From: Lentisphaeria bacterium
GTDB lineage: Bacteria; Verrucomicrobiota; Lentisphaeria; Victivallales; Victivallaceae
Length of the DNA: 64,000 nucleotides
NCBI GenBank assembly: GCA_017457105.1
Contig: JAFTIA010000086.1
Span: 18,987-82,986, forward strand
Direction of reading: 5' to 3'
The stretch's first letter is position 1. Every line of letters begins with the position of its first letter. A model generated the notes under the pieces. The model was not told the origin of the DNA. It worked only from the letters and a program-made list of their open reading frames with translations, and did no database searches. The position numbers and the translations under genes are program-made. Below, piece after piece: positions 17,697 through 25,805 of the stretch.

Positions 17697-18437
17697 CTAT
17701 TGAAGATCCCAGTAATTATTCACATCGCCGTTGATATTTCCGTTACGGAAAGGATCTTCTGTGAAAGGGTTGTACAAATTGACCTTTGTAAAACTCACAT
17801 GCCCGTCAGCCCAAGCGATGTTCACGCCGCCATTGTGCCGCCCGTCCGGGAAACCGTCATAACCGGAGCGATCACTCCGGTAGGTAGTCATACAAACATA
17901 CCCCCCAATGGTATTACGCACAGGGCTGGCAATGATGTCCACCAGCATGATGGTGGAAGAAGGCGTCTTGACTTTCGTTGTTTTGGTACTCATTTGCATC
18001 CGGTTGGAATTGGAACTGGTCCGGTAGGAACTGCCGAGATACTCATAATTGTAGCCGTAACTCAAATTGGACGGCGTTTTGTAGTCCAGAGGCGTGGCAA
18101 TAAACTGTTCAGGCCGGAACCCGTTGGTGCCGGTGATTTTGTGGGATTTGCAGAAGAAAACAGCACCGCTGGTGGCATATTTCCCCAAAAAGAGTTTATA
18201 GACCCAGTTTTCCGGAACAGTGCCGTAATCATAGAACTGCGGATAATAATCAGCATTATCATCCACATAAAACATAATGCTCTGGGCGACCTGTTTCTGA
18301 TTGCCGAAGCAGTGGGAACTGTTCGCCTTTTCCCGTGCCGTGTTCAACGCAGGAAGCAGCATGGCGGCCAGAATAGCTATAATGGCAATTACGACCAGAA
18401 GCTCGATCAGTGTAAAACTATTTCTTTTCATTTTCAA
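17697..18437 (-). CDS. Type II-like pseudopilin with C-terminal 'ADGHVSF' domain
   Basis: 246 residues. A short leader MKMKRNS precedes [17 protein letters not shown], the prepilin-peptidase site and hydrophobic helix; E5 of the mature protein is present. The C-terminal [16 protein letters not shown] is the tail seen in pseudopilin-like proteins of Planctomycetes, Lentisphaerae and Verrucomicrobia. The central part (about 40-200) is probably a globular beta domain. The usual residue before the cleavage-site Phe (Gly) is Ser here, but Ser/Ala variants occur in these phyla. It is closely paralogous to 18452-19330 and sits in an operon with lyase and propeller genes, suggesting surface display or export of polysaccharide-active proteins. 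Confidence 0.88.
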   Translation of the reverse strand: MKMKRNSFTLIELLVVIAIIAILAAMLLPALNTAREKANSSHCFGNQKQVAQSIMFYVDDNADYYPQFYDYGTVPENWVYKLFLGKYATSGAVFFCKSHKITGTNGFRPEQFIATPLDYKTPSNLSYGYNYEYLGSSYRTSSNSNRMQMSTKTTKVKTPSSTIMLVDIIASPVRNTIGGYVCMTTYRSDRSGYDGFPDGRHNGGVNIAWADGHVSFTKVNLYNPFTEDPFRNGNINGDVNNYWDLQ

Positions 18438-18451
18438 ATTCCCTTATATAA

Positions 18452-19330
18452 TCAGCGGTCCCAATAGTTATCTTTATCTCCGGCAGTCGTTCCGTTACGG
18501 AAGGGATCTTCGGTGTAGGGATCCAGCTTATTGACTTTCGTAAAACTCACATGCCCGTCAGCCCAGGCGATGTTCACGCCGCCATTGTGCCGCCCGTCCG
18601 GGAAGCCATCAAAACCGGTTTCTCTATAGTAATCCGTACAAACATAGCCGCCCTGCAGATTATTTTGGGGGCTGGCAACAATATCCACCAGCAGGATCGT
18701 TTGAGAAGGTGTTTTGAGCTGCGTGGTTTTGGCCGGAGTTCTAGCTCCGCCGTTGCGGAACGAGGAGCCGATATGCTGATAGTTGTAGCCATAACTGAAA
18801 TTGTTGGGCGTTTTATACGCCAGAGGATCGGCAATAAATTCCGGTGGCATAAAGCCGCTTGCCTTTTGGATCTTATGGGATCTACAGAAGAAAACCGCCC
18901 CGCTGGTGGTATATTTCCCCTCAAAAAGTTTATAAACCCAGTTTGCAGGATCAGCGGCGTAATCGTAGAACGGCGGATAAAAATCATCGTTTCCATCCAC
19001 ATAAAACATAATGCTCTGGGCGATTTGTTTCTGATTGCCGAAACAGTGGGAGCTGTTCGCCTTTTCCCGTGCCGTATTCAACGCAGGAAGCAGCATGGCC
19101 GCCAGAATGGCAATAATGGCAATTACAACCAGAAGTTCAATCAGCGTGAACGCTGATTGAGTGAAGATGTGAAGGTGTGAAGAGTTTGCCTGCGGCAAAC
19201 GTGAAGTGCGCCCTGTCGGGCGTAAGGATGTGTTGCTTTTATAAAATTTTTTAAGGTAATACAACGGCAAAATACCTATTTGACAAGTTTTACTGACCAA
19301 TAGTTCGATCAATGTAAATGTTTTTTTCAT
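18452..19330 (-). CDS. Pseudopilin with duplicated prepilin motif from an in-frame 168-bp cassette
   Basis: 292 residues. The N-terminus reads [12 protein letters not shown], then 48 unrelated residues ([16 protein letters not shown] ... HIFTQSA), then a second [19 protein letters not shown] that continues as a normal pseudopilin very like 17697-18437. Only the second copy has an intact hydrophobic helix and a preceding Ala, so it should be the functional cleavage site. The two FTLIELLV copies use different synonymous codons at seven of eight positions. Start at 19330 supported by AAAGGG about 9 nt upstream. Without the insert the protein would be about 236 residues, close to its paralogue. 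Confidence 0.85.
   Translation of the reverse strand: MKKTFTLIELLVSKTCQIGILPLYYLKKFYKSNTSLRPTGRTSRLPQANSSHLHIFTQSAFTLIELLVVIAIIAILAAMLLPALNTAREKANSSHCFGNQKQIAQSIMFYVDGNDDFYPPFYDYAADPANWVYKLFEGKYTTSGAVFFCRSHKIQKASGFMPPEFIADPLAYKTPNNFSYGYNYQHIGSSFRNGGARTPAKTTQLKTPSQTILLVDIVASPQNNLQGGYVCTDYYRETGFDGFPDGRHNGGVNIAWADGHVSFTKVNKLDPYTEDPFRNGTTAGDKDNYWDR
19127..19318 (-). repeat. In-frame cassette between two copies of the FTLIELLV coding motif
   Basis: Copy 1 of the motif is encoded at 19295-19318 and copy 2 at 19127-19150, exactly 168 bp (56 codons) apart with no stop. The insert holds three hairpins: 10-bp arms 19137-19146/19151-19160 (its arms overlap the second motif), 7-bp arms 19184-19190/19194-19200, and 5-bp arms 19209-19213/19218-19222. 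An 8-nt tandem unit (GTGAAGAT-like, three times) lies at 19161-19184. The part nearest copy 1 is markedly A/T richer. This looks like a structured mobile or recombinational cassette adapted to prepilin genes. Confidence 0.7.
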
Positions 19331-19351
19331 GATGAGAACCCTTTTGAATTA

Positions 19352-20155
19352 TCAGAGAATATCCAGTTTTAAATCACGAATCTCGATCTTGCTTTCTTTT
19401 TCGATCCAGTTGGCAAGTACCTGCACACGGCAATGGGTCACATTCACGGGCCAGATACGGTAATTCCAGCCGTTGATGCGGCCGGTGACCGTCCCGGCAA
19501 AGGGCATAAGCTGATCCGTGTATTTGGCACTGCGGAACGCCGCGTGCATGGAGTCCCCGCCCCCTCTGTGCAGACGGACCACCGTCCCCGCAGGAGAAGC
19601 AAAGGTGACTTGGCGCGCCATGGTCAGGTGCAGGACGCCGTCAATCATTTCACTCTTGCTGATAAACATATACAGCCGGTGGTTGGGCAGGTCGCTCAAA
19701 TCCTTTTTGGCACCCACTGCCAGATGAAAGTTTTTCACGGATTTGCTCCAGGCGGTACTGTCTGCATCCGGACGGACTTTGATAACAGTATCCCCGGCTT
19801 TCACCGCTTCCGCCAGCGTGCCGTAGCCCTTGGCTTCATGCCACACATGCATCCCGGAAACATCCTGCCCCTGGGCTGAAAGCGGGATAAAACCAATGCA
19901 GAGGGTAGATTTTTTGGAACCGTCCAAAGCTCTCACACTGCCGCTCAACCGGTACTTTTTCGCATCGTCCACGGCAAATTTTTCTTTGGAAAGGATACGG
20001 ACGGGGCCGTTGATGATCCACGCCCCATCCTTGTATTCCGCCGTGCCGCTGTTTTTATACGGTTTGATCACGCAGTTTTCCGGCGTCAGGATCACGCTTT
20101 CTGCAGAAAGATAAGCCCCGCACAGGCAGGCCGCCAACAAAAGCAACTTTTTCAT
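19352..20155 (-). CDS. Secreted beta-sandwich (carbohydrate-binding-like) protein
   Basis: 267 residues with signal peptide MKKLLLLAACLCGAYLSA. It has no enzyme motif. The pattern (SGSVRALDGSKKSTLCIGF, then LSDLPNHRLYMF, then a terminal VQVLANWIEKESKIEIRDLKLD) is that of a jelly-roll module in which a final 'IRDLKL' strand closes the sandwich. The secreted protein at 51174-51995 shares the LSDLPN block and the closing strand, so the two are distant paralogues. The start at 20155 was chosen for the signal peptide and AAAGGA upstream. In an operon between the DegT aminotransferase and pseudopilin genes; probably binds carbohydrate (inference). Confidence 0.65.
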   Translation of the reverse strand: MKKLLLLAACLCGAYLSAESVILTPENCVIKPYKNSGTAEYKDGAWIINGPVRILSKEKFAVDDAKKYRLSGSVRALDGSKKSTLCIGFIPLSAQGQDVSGMHVWHEAKGYGTLAEAVKAGDTVIKVRPDADSTAWSKSVKNFHLAVGAKKDLSDLPNHRLYMFISKSEMIDGVLHLTMARQVTFASPAGTVVRLHRGGGDSMHAAFRSAKYTDQLMPFAGTVTGRINGWNYRIWPVNVTHCRVQVLANWIEKESKIEIRDLKLDIL

Positions 20156-20174
20156 ATTTTGATCCTTTCTCTGG

Positions 20175-21329
20175 TTAATCCTGCCGGTACATGGCAGCAT
20201 ATTCTTCAATGAATTCTTTATCAAAATGCTTGAACCACGGAATGCGGAACGCATTTTTGGCGATATTTTCGGAGTGGGGCAGACTTTCGGGTTTGCGCCG
20301 TTCCGCAAAGAAGGGGTGGATGTGCAGAGGCATATTCGCCCCGGGCCAGCAGCTTTCAAAACCGGCGTTCCGGACCTTTTCGCAATAAGCATCTATATCT
20401 CCACCACGGTACAGCCCTGCCGGACTGTACCAGCCGCCCATGGTGGAGCCGGAATCTGCCGCCGGACGGTGCGCCCGGATGGATTTGCAGTCCGCCAGCA
20501 GATCCCAGAAGTAATTCATGGCTTTCCGGATCTCCTCCGTCCGTTCATCATAGTATTTGAGCTGGACACGGCCCATGGCGGAGCAGGTCTGATTCATACG
20601 GTGCTTTACGCCGCCCAGAGGGCATCCGGCATATTTTTCCAGTTCCGGAGCCACTTTTTCGGAGGGAGAGGAATAGCGAGACGCGGCAATGCGTTCATAG
20701 TGGCCGAAAGACATGGCCTTTTCAAAAATCTCCCGGTCATTGGTGGCAAGCATCCCGCCTTCACCAATGGCAAAACTTTTGCCGCCCATCATGCTGATGG
20801 CTGCCACATCCCCCAATGTCCCGCATTTACGGCCCTTGTAGAGAGAACCCTGTGCATGGGAAACATCTTCAATAACTTTTACGCCGTGCTTGCGGCAAAT
20901 GGCACAAATCTCATCCATTTCCGCAGGATGACCGGCGTAATGCACCACGATCAACGCCCGGGTGCGGGAGGTGATACGGTGTTCAATATCTTCCGGATCG
21001 ATGCAGAGAGTATCCGGATCGATATCCGCAAACACCACATCCGCCCCCAGCGATACTGCCGGAGCGGCACTTGCCCAGTAGGTCATGGAGGGGCAGATCA
21101 CTTCCGTCCCCGGCCCTACGCCGCAAGCGTAAAACGCCTCCTGGATCGCCGCGGTACCATTGCAGGTCCCCAGAGCATAGGTGGTTCCCAGCCATGCGGC
21201 AAATTCTTTTTCAAACTTGCGGGTCACATCCGTCCCGCTCATGATCCCGGCGCGCATGATCGCAACGACGGCTTCTTCATCTTCAGCCGTAACGATCGGC
21301 CAATGAAACATTTCTTCTGCACTGATCAT
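20175..21329 (-). CDS. DegT/DnrJ/EryC1/StrS-family PLP aminotransferase
   Basis: 384 residues. GTCNGTAAIQEAF, EVICPSMTYWASAAP, VIEDVSHAQGS and MMGGKSFAIGEGGMLATND are family blocks; the Lys in the last binds PLP. Such enzymes usually aminate keto-sugars (UDP or TDP-linked) or, in some subgroups, dehydrate sugars. A C-terminal cysteine/tryptophan-rich segment (FESCWPGANMPLHIHPFF) departs from sugar-aminotransferase norms. It heads the polysaccharide operon and has a strong promoter at 21365-21393, so it may act on a sugar released by the lyase (inference). ATG at 21329 preferred; an upstream TTG at 21365 would coincide with the promoter. Confidence 0.85.
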   Translation of the reverse strand: MISAEEMFHWPIVTAEDEEAVVAIMRAGIMSGTDVTRKFEKEFAAWLGTTYALGTCNGTAAIQEAFYACGVGPGTEVICPSMTYWASAAPAVSLGADVVFADIDPDTLCIDPEDIEHRITSRTRALIVVHYAGHPAEMDEICAICRKHGVKVIEDVSHAQGSLYKGRKCGTLGDVAAISMMGGKSFAIGEGGMLATNDREIFEKAMSFGHYERIAASRYSSPSEKVAPELEKYAGCPLGGVKHRMNQTCSAMGRVQLKYYDERTEEIRKAMNYFWDLLADCKSIRAHRPAADSGSTMGGWYSPAGLYRGGDIDAYCEKVRNAGFESCWPGANMPLHIHPFFAERRKPESLPHSENIAKNAFRIPWFKHFDKEFIEEYAAMYRQD

Positions 21330-21364
21330 TTTACTCACCCGTGTGTAGTTTGGTTTTAGTAACA

Positions 21365-21393
21365 ATTATAGCACAGAAAAAAAGAAAAGGCAA
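21365..21393 (-). promoter_or_regulatory. Strong sigma70-type promoter of the polysaccharide operon
   Basis: On the minus strand TTGCCT (21388-21393), a 17-bp T-rich spacer and a perfect TATAAT (21365-21370), preceded by TGTGC. It lies 36 bp upstream of the DegT start codon. The genes from here to 9606 are separated by 1-21 bp, so one transcript of about 12 kb is likely. Confidence 0.7.
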
Positions 21394-21558
21394 GTCATTT
21401 CCGGAAAAAAAGGAAAAATAAGTCTGTCGGCCGGCGGGGCGCATGGTACTCTCGCATCCTGTGCTATGTCCTGTTATGTCCCTGGTGTCCTTGGTCGTCC
21501 TTTTCCCTTACCTGCAGTATCGGCATTGCCGATGTGTGCTTTGCCAGCCGCCCCCGCT
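21394..21558. repeat. Degenerate copy of the modular repeat (R2)
   Basis: A non-coding stretch between the DegT promoter and the marR terminator. About 21426-21550 shares GTCGGCCGGCGGGG, GCATCCTGTGC, GCAGTATCGGCATTGC and GTGCTTTGCCAGCC with the repeat at 5645-5863. A degenerate run of 9-nt units (TGTCCCTGG-like) lies at about 21467-21506. Only one side of the palindrome is well preserved. Confidence 0.6.
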
Positions 21559-21586
21559 AAAAAAAAAGAGCGGCGCCATGCCGCTC
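21559..21586 (-). terminator. Terminator after marR-type gene
   Basis: Stem GAGCGGC (21568-21574) pairs with GCCGCTC (21580-21586) around a 5-nt loop, followed on the minus strand by a run of nine T's (21559-21567). A textbook rho-independent terminator 27 bp after the marR stop. Confidence 0.85.
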
Positions 21587-21613
21587 CCTTGAATCATCCT
21601 GCCAACCGGTGAT

Positions 21614-22060
21614 TCAGCTGAGTTTGCGATAGATGACCTGCATCCCTTTTTCCAAATCAGAAAATTCTTCTGCGGAACAGGTGGCAAAATAGGAAGCAAT
21701 GTACCCATTCAGCCGGTCTTCCACGCCAGACAGAAGTTCCCGGCCCTTGGCGGAAACATCGATCAAAACATTCCGGCGGTCAGCCGGATCATCGGTCCGG
21801 GTCAAATAACCCTGCTGAACCAGCTTGTCCACAAAGAGCGATGCCCCTGCGGAAGTCAAGCCGGTCAATTCCATGATTTTGCTCAGGTTGCAGGGCAGGA
21901 TGAAACGGATCAGCATCAAATTGAAGAACTGGCCCCGCGGCATGATGTCCGCATGACGCTTCCACTCTGCCGCCAGAAAAGTCCGGCGGCGAAGTTCCAG
22001 CATGCGGCAGCAAAGCTTGAAGATATCCAGTTCGGATTGTGCTGTTTCATTCCTGCTCAT
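21614..22060 (-). CDS. MarR-family transcriptional regulator
   Basis: 148 residues. The winged helix-turn-helix is seen as LSKIMELTGLTSAGASLFVDKLVQQGYLTRTDDPADRRNV, cut here into its parts: helix 3/4 (LTGLTSAGASLFVDKL), then the wing with the DPADRR motif typical of MarR. It would bind DNA as a dimer through N- and C-terminal helices. The start at 22060 was chosen because GCAGGAG lies 6 nt upstream; an earlier TTG at 22075 has no such site. It is the last gene of the secretin operon (22 bp after the secretin stop), so it may regulate that operon. Confidence 0.85.
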   Translation of the reverse strand: MSRNETAQSELDIFKLCCRMLELRRRTFLAAEWKRHADIMPRGQFFNLMLIRFILPCNLSKIMELTGLTSAGASLFVDKLVQQGYLTRTDDPADRRNVLIDVSAKGRELLSGVEDRLNGYIASYFATCSAEEFSDLEKGMQVIYRKLS

Positions 22061-22082
22061 GATAAACTCCTGCAATTCCTGA

Positions 22083-24239
22083 TCAACGATAGCCTTCGGC
22101 TTCGTCGGTGATTTTGTTACTGATGTCGTTCAACCGGTCTTCGCGGTCAGCACGGTCGCTGTCCAGACCATACTGCTGGAAGAACATGTTGCCCACGCGG
22201 CTGGTCATACCGCTGTTGACATTCTTGATGATCTTGCCCATGTGGTCGCGGACATCGGCACCGGCAGCGGCGTCGGCATTCACATATTCCACATTGGCGA
22301 TCAGCACCAGCTGGGACTGCTTGATGGATTCAGATTCGGTGGAGAGCGCACGGCCGATCACCGGAAGATCCTTGAAGAAGGGCAGCCCGGCAGTACCGCG
22401 GACAGATTCGGACTTCTTGAGGCCGCCGATCACAAAAGTCTTGGCATCATATCCAATCTGGACGGTGGTACTGACATTGGAGTTGCTCACACGGGGGGAC
22501 CCGTCGGAGTTCCAGCCCAGAAGAGAGGTGCTGTTCAGCACGATATCCAGCTTGGCGGCGTTGCCGGTGACAACAGGCGTTGCCAGCAGATTGAACTTGA
22601 AGCCGTCCTTGACCATGGGGTACTGCAGACCGCCGTGGATGATACCGGGCAGAGCATCACGGGTATCCCATTTGGTGTTATACCAGGTGGCAGGCACCGG
22701 GGTGGTGATCGTATTGCCGTCCTTGTCCTTTTCGACCTTCACATAACCGGTCAGGAACTTGGAAAGGTCGCCGGAAGTATTGAGGGAGTTCATATAATCC
22801 AGCTGCGCCTTGAGATAGGCTGCCGTCTGCTGATCCCCTTGGGCCTGGGCGGCCTGCAAAGCGGCCTGCAGCTGGGCTTTCTGCGCTTCCAGCTGGGGCA
22901 GAGCGACCTGGGTGGCATCGCCATAGGTAAAGCTGCCGGTCTGGGTATTCATCATACGCATGGTGTAACCGATGGGGGTCCAGGCAAGGACCGTGGCACC
23001 GGCTTCGCCGTAGAAGTCTTCCAGTTCCTTCAGGGTCATGATCTTGGTGACCGCTTCACGCTGGATGGCATCCGGATTCACGTCCGCATAGACGAATTCC
23101 GTGCAGCCTTCCGCAATGGTGGTGGCACCGGCGGCATAGCTGGTACGGTCATAGAAGAACCCGGTCCCCACCTGAACCTGGGAAGGCATACGGTTGCGGG
23201 CAACCAGAACACCGCTGGCAACGCACTTGGCTTTGCCGATGCTGGTCATAAAGTCCAGATACCGGGTGTTCCATTTGGGATTGAAGTTCCAGTAGGAAAC
23301 TTTGTTGTTACCGGTATTCTGCACGCCGCTGGCAAAGAAGGTGCCCCAGTTGCGGCTGGTGAAGGTCCCGGCGGAGAAGAAGTCCACACCTTCGTTGTTC
23401 TTCCAGGTCTGGAAGTCCACACCGATACGGTCATCGTTTTCAGCATAGATTTCCAGCACACGGTAGGAGATCTTCACTTCGGGGATCTGACGGTCATACT
23501 TGACCAGCATTGCCCGCATTTCATCCCAGTTCCAGGAGGGGGCCTTCACGATGAGGGCGTTCAGTTCTGCATCCACCATAAGTTCGCCGGGTTTCACAGA
23601 GAACTGGGGATCCAGATTGGAGGACCCGACCTTGAGCAGCATATCCCGCAGATTGGCGGCACGGCTGATTTTGGGGAAATAGATACGGGTTTCGGCATCC
23701 GGCAGGTAGGTAAGACCTTTCCGGTCCAGAGAAGCCACGATGGCATCAATGCCTTTGCCTTCAGCAGAGTTGTTGAAACGGTAGGCTTCGGCGGAAACCA
23801 GAACCACACCGGTGCCGTCCTGATATTTTGCCGCAGTGACTTCCGCCGGGCTGGCGTTCACGCTCTTGGCACCCACAGCCGCATTCAGATAGCTGCGGAC
23901 GGCGTAGGGATCGGCATTCTTGATAACATAGGTCTTGGTAATGACATAGGGATCGCTGTTGTCACGGATGACATTGACTTCTTTGGTGCCTTCCTTGACA
24001 TCGATCTTCAGCTGCGCCTGCACATTAGAGGGGGCGTAACCGCCGGTAACATTGTCATTCTGATACCGGGGAGTGCCGGGGATGGACTGGGGGGTGAGGC
24101 TCAGTTCCCGGGGCCCCTGCTGCATCTGGGGCCGCTGGGCCTGCAGACGGCCGATACCGGCATTGTCCTGCATACTGCTGCAACCGGTCAAAAGAAGAGC
24201 CGCCGGAAGCATGTAAAAGCAAACTTTATTCAATTTCAT
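22083..24239 (-). CDS. Secretin-like outer-membrane lipoprotein
   Basis: 718 residues. A lipobox, ALLLTGCSS, ends the signal peptide. The C-terminal secretin signature is clear: TFVIGGLKKSESVRGTAGLPFFKDLPVIGRALS followed by the QSQLVLIANVEYV strand, here split into its two halves. Residues 100-270 contain N-domain-like repeats (KTYVIKNADPYAVRSYLN; ELNALIVKAPSW). A Gln/Ala-rich helix (about 450-490) is an unusual insertion. Secretins form large outer-membrane pores of type II/III or type IV pilus systems, but no GspE/GspF genes are nearby. A GGAG site precedes the ATG. Probably assembles with the product of 24246-25697. Confidence 0.8.
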   Translation of the reverse strand: MKLNKVCFYMLPAALLLTGCSSMQDNAGIGRLQAQRPQMQQGPRELSLTPQSIPGTPRYQNDNVTGGYAPSNVQAQLKIDVKEGTKEVNVIRDNSDPYVITKTYVIKNADPYAVRSYLNAAVGAKSVNASPAEVTAAKYQDGTGVVLVSAEAYRFNNSAEGKGIDAIVASLDRKGLTYLPDAETRIYFPKISRAANLRDMLLKVGSSNLDPQFSVKPGELMVDAELNALIVKAPSWNWDEMRAMLVKYDRQIPEVKISYRVLEIYAENDDRIGVDFQTWKNNEGVDFFSAGTFTSRNWGTFFASGVQNTGNNKVSYWNFNPKWNTRYLDFMTSIGKAKCVASGVLVARNRMPSQVQVGTGFFYDRTSYAAGATTIAEGCTEFVYADVNPDAIQREAVTKIMTLKELEDFYGEAGATVLAWTPIGYTMRMMNTQTGSFTYGDATQVALPQLEAQKAQLQAALQAAQAQGDQQTAAYLKAQLDYMNSLNTSGDLSKFLTGYVKVEKDKDGNTITTPVPATWYNTKWDTRDALPGIIHGGLQYPMVKDGFKFNLLATPVVTGNAAKLDIVLNSTSLLGWNSDGSPRVSNSNVSTTVQIGYDAKTFVIGGLKKSESVRGTAGLPFFKDLPVIGRALSTESESIKQSQLVLIANVEYVNADAAAGADVRDHMGKIIKNVNSGMTSRVGNMFFQQYGLDSDRADREDRLNDISNKITDEAEGYR

Positions 24240-24245
24240 CGGAAA

Positions 24246-25697
24246 TTACTCCTCATTTTTGCGGAAGGGGTTTTCAATACGGCGTTTCACACCGGAAGAC
24301 ATGCTGACTGGGTTCAGCTCCCGGGCGTTATTGGCATCCACAGCGGCGGCTTCTGCCGTCAGCACGATGTACGTCCGTTCACGGATGGTGGTAACAGTGC
24401 TGAAGAGATACTTGATGACCGGGATACGGCTGAGGATCGGAAGACCGATGGTCTGTTCCACATCATTTTCCTTTTCATACACAGCCAGCACTTTTTCCAC
24501 GCCGAAAGCCAGCGTAGCGGCACCGGAGAGAACAGCAGAGTTACTCAATTCAGAACCGGTATTGCCCCGTTCCACCACGCTCTTGAAATTCAGAGCATAC
24601 TGGAAAAGCAGATTGCCCTTGCCGTTTTCGCCCAGGCAGACAAAGGGGTTCATAATGGTGGCATCCAGCGTCGGGGGATTGGTGTGACGGTTGCCGTCTT
24701 CATCTTCATAGAAGCTCTTGCCGATAAAGGAGCGGCCCAGAGTGTTCTTGGCAATGTTCTGATATTCCGGCTGCATGGAAACACGGTACACATAGGGGGC
24801 CGTGGTGATGTCTTTGCCCTGCGCCATGCGGATACGGAAATATTCCTGATTGTTCTTCACAGGAGTGTTCAGCATGGTCAGACCGGCATGGGCGGCAATG
24901 GCGGCACTGCCGGACTGCTGCAGACAGCGGATAAAGCTCATATCGATCTGCGGAGCGGTGAAGAACCCGCCGTAAGACCAGACGTTGGAAGCGGCATAAA
25001 CAATGTTGTTGAGGGTCTGATCCATGGAAAGACCACCGGCATTGTAAGCAAGGTTCAGCAAATTCACACCGGGACCGTTCTTCCACGCCAGATAGTCAAA
25101 ACCCCAGTCTTTCAGGTCGCTGTCCCGCAGTTCATAGTAGTTGATGCGGACATTCACCTGGGGGATGGGGCGGTCCAGTTTGCCGATAAAGTCCAGCGTG
25201 CGCTGGGCGGCAGTCTGCTGGTCGCGCCAGAAAATGGTGTTGGTTTCGCCGTTCACATAAGCCGCACCGGCGGAAGAGCCGGAGGTCTTGTTGATGATGT
25301 CAGCGAACTGCATGGCGGCACGGTACTTGGGGGAATACGCCACATGGGCGATGCCGGTACCTTTCAGGCCGGGACGGTCCATGGTGGCAATGATGTCTGC
25401 AACCATGGGCAGGAAATCACGACCGGTGGAAACCAGAAGAGCATTCCCGCTTTTGCCGTCAAGAGTGGTGACGCGCCGCACGCTGGAGTTGCGGCTGTAA
25501 CGCTTGATGGCGGAGTTCACAAACGGCAGGATCTCCTGCGCATCTGCGTGCTTGAGTTCGAAGACGCGGCTGGCGTAACGCACCTGCGCATCATCCTGCC
25601 GGAGCCGGATGGTACGGATGCCGGCAGCACCGGCTTCGGCACCGGACAGCACCGTTGAGGCTGCAAGAAAGAGCCCCAGTAAACAAAGTCGCTTCAT
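24246..25697 (-). CDS. Second secretin-like periplasmic/outer-membrane protein
   Basis: 483 residues with a signal peptide ending near LSGAEA. The N-terminal half has secretin N-domain features (RVFELKHADAQEILPFVNSAI; GNALLVSTGRDFLPMVADII), and the C-terminus has the signature QTIGLPILSRIPVIKYLFS followed by RTYIVLTAEA. The beta region between is shorter than in classical secretins, so it may be a partner ring rather than a full pore. 6 bp upstream of the second secretin gene; the pair share order and domain layout and are probably ancient paralogues. AAGGAG lies before the ATG. Downstream of a candidate terminator at 25738-25787. Confidence 0.75.
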   Translation of the reverse strand: MKRLCLLGLFLAASTVLSGAEAGAAGIRTIRLRQDDAQVRYASRVFELKHADAQEILPFVNSAIKRYSRNSSVRRVTTLDGKSGNALLVSTGRDFLPMVADIIATMDRPGLKGTGIAHVAYSPKYRAAMQFADIINKTSGSSAGAAYVNGETNTIFWRDQQTAAQRTLDFIGKLDRPIPQVNVRINYYELRDSDLKDWGFDYLAWKNGPGVNLLNLAYNAGGLSMDQTLNNIVYAASNVWSYGGFFTAPQIDMSFIRCLQQSGSAAIAAHAGLTMLNTPVKNNQEYFRIRMAQGKDITTAPYVYRVSMQPEYQNIAKNTLGRSFIGKSFYEDEDGNRHTNPPTLDATIMNPFVCLGENGKGNLLFQYALNFKSVVERGNTGSELSNSAVLSGAATLAFGVEKVLAVYEKENDVEQTIGLPILSRIPVIKYLFSTVTTIRERTYIVLTAEAAAVDANNARELNPVSMSSGVKRRIENPFRKNEE

Positions 25698-25737
25698 AAA
25701 TTCTCCTTAATTGTTTTTTAGGTTATTTGCGACAAAC

Positions 25738-25787
25738 AAAAAAAATCCCGCCCCCTCCATGCAGGGAAAGCCGGCTCCTCTGCCGGC
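25738..25787 (-). terminator. Candidate terminator between lipoprotein and secretin genes
   Basis: A perfect 6-bp stem GCCGGC (25770-25775) with GCCGGC (25782-25787) is followed on the minus strand by a weaker G/C-rich hairpin and then T8 (25738-25745). Partial read-through into the secretin genes is possible because no clear promoter is seen after it. Confidence 0.45.
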
Positions 25788-25805
25788 GATACTACAAGAA
25801 AAATA

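Noticed and set aside
12448..17703. Very long plus-strand open reading frame (1751 codons)
   Set aside because: It is antisense to two propeller genes and has no recognisable domain. Long opposite-strand frames arise readily in G/C-rich genes with biased codons.
22242..25658. 1138-codon plus-strand frame opposite the secretin genes
   Set aside because: Antisense shadow with low-complexity Gly/Ile composition; the minus-strand secretin signatures and ribosome sites are unequivocal.
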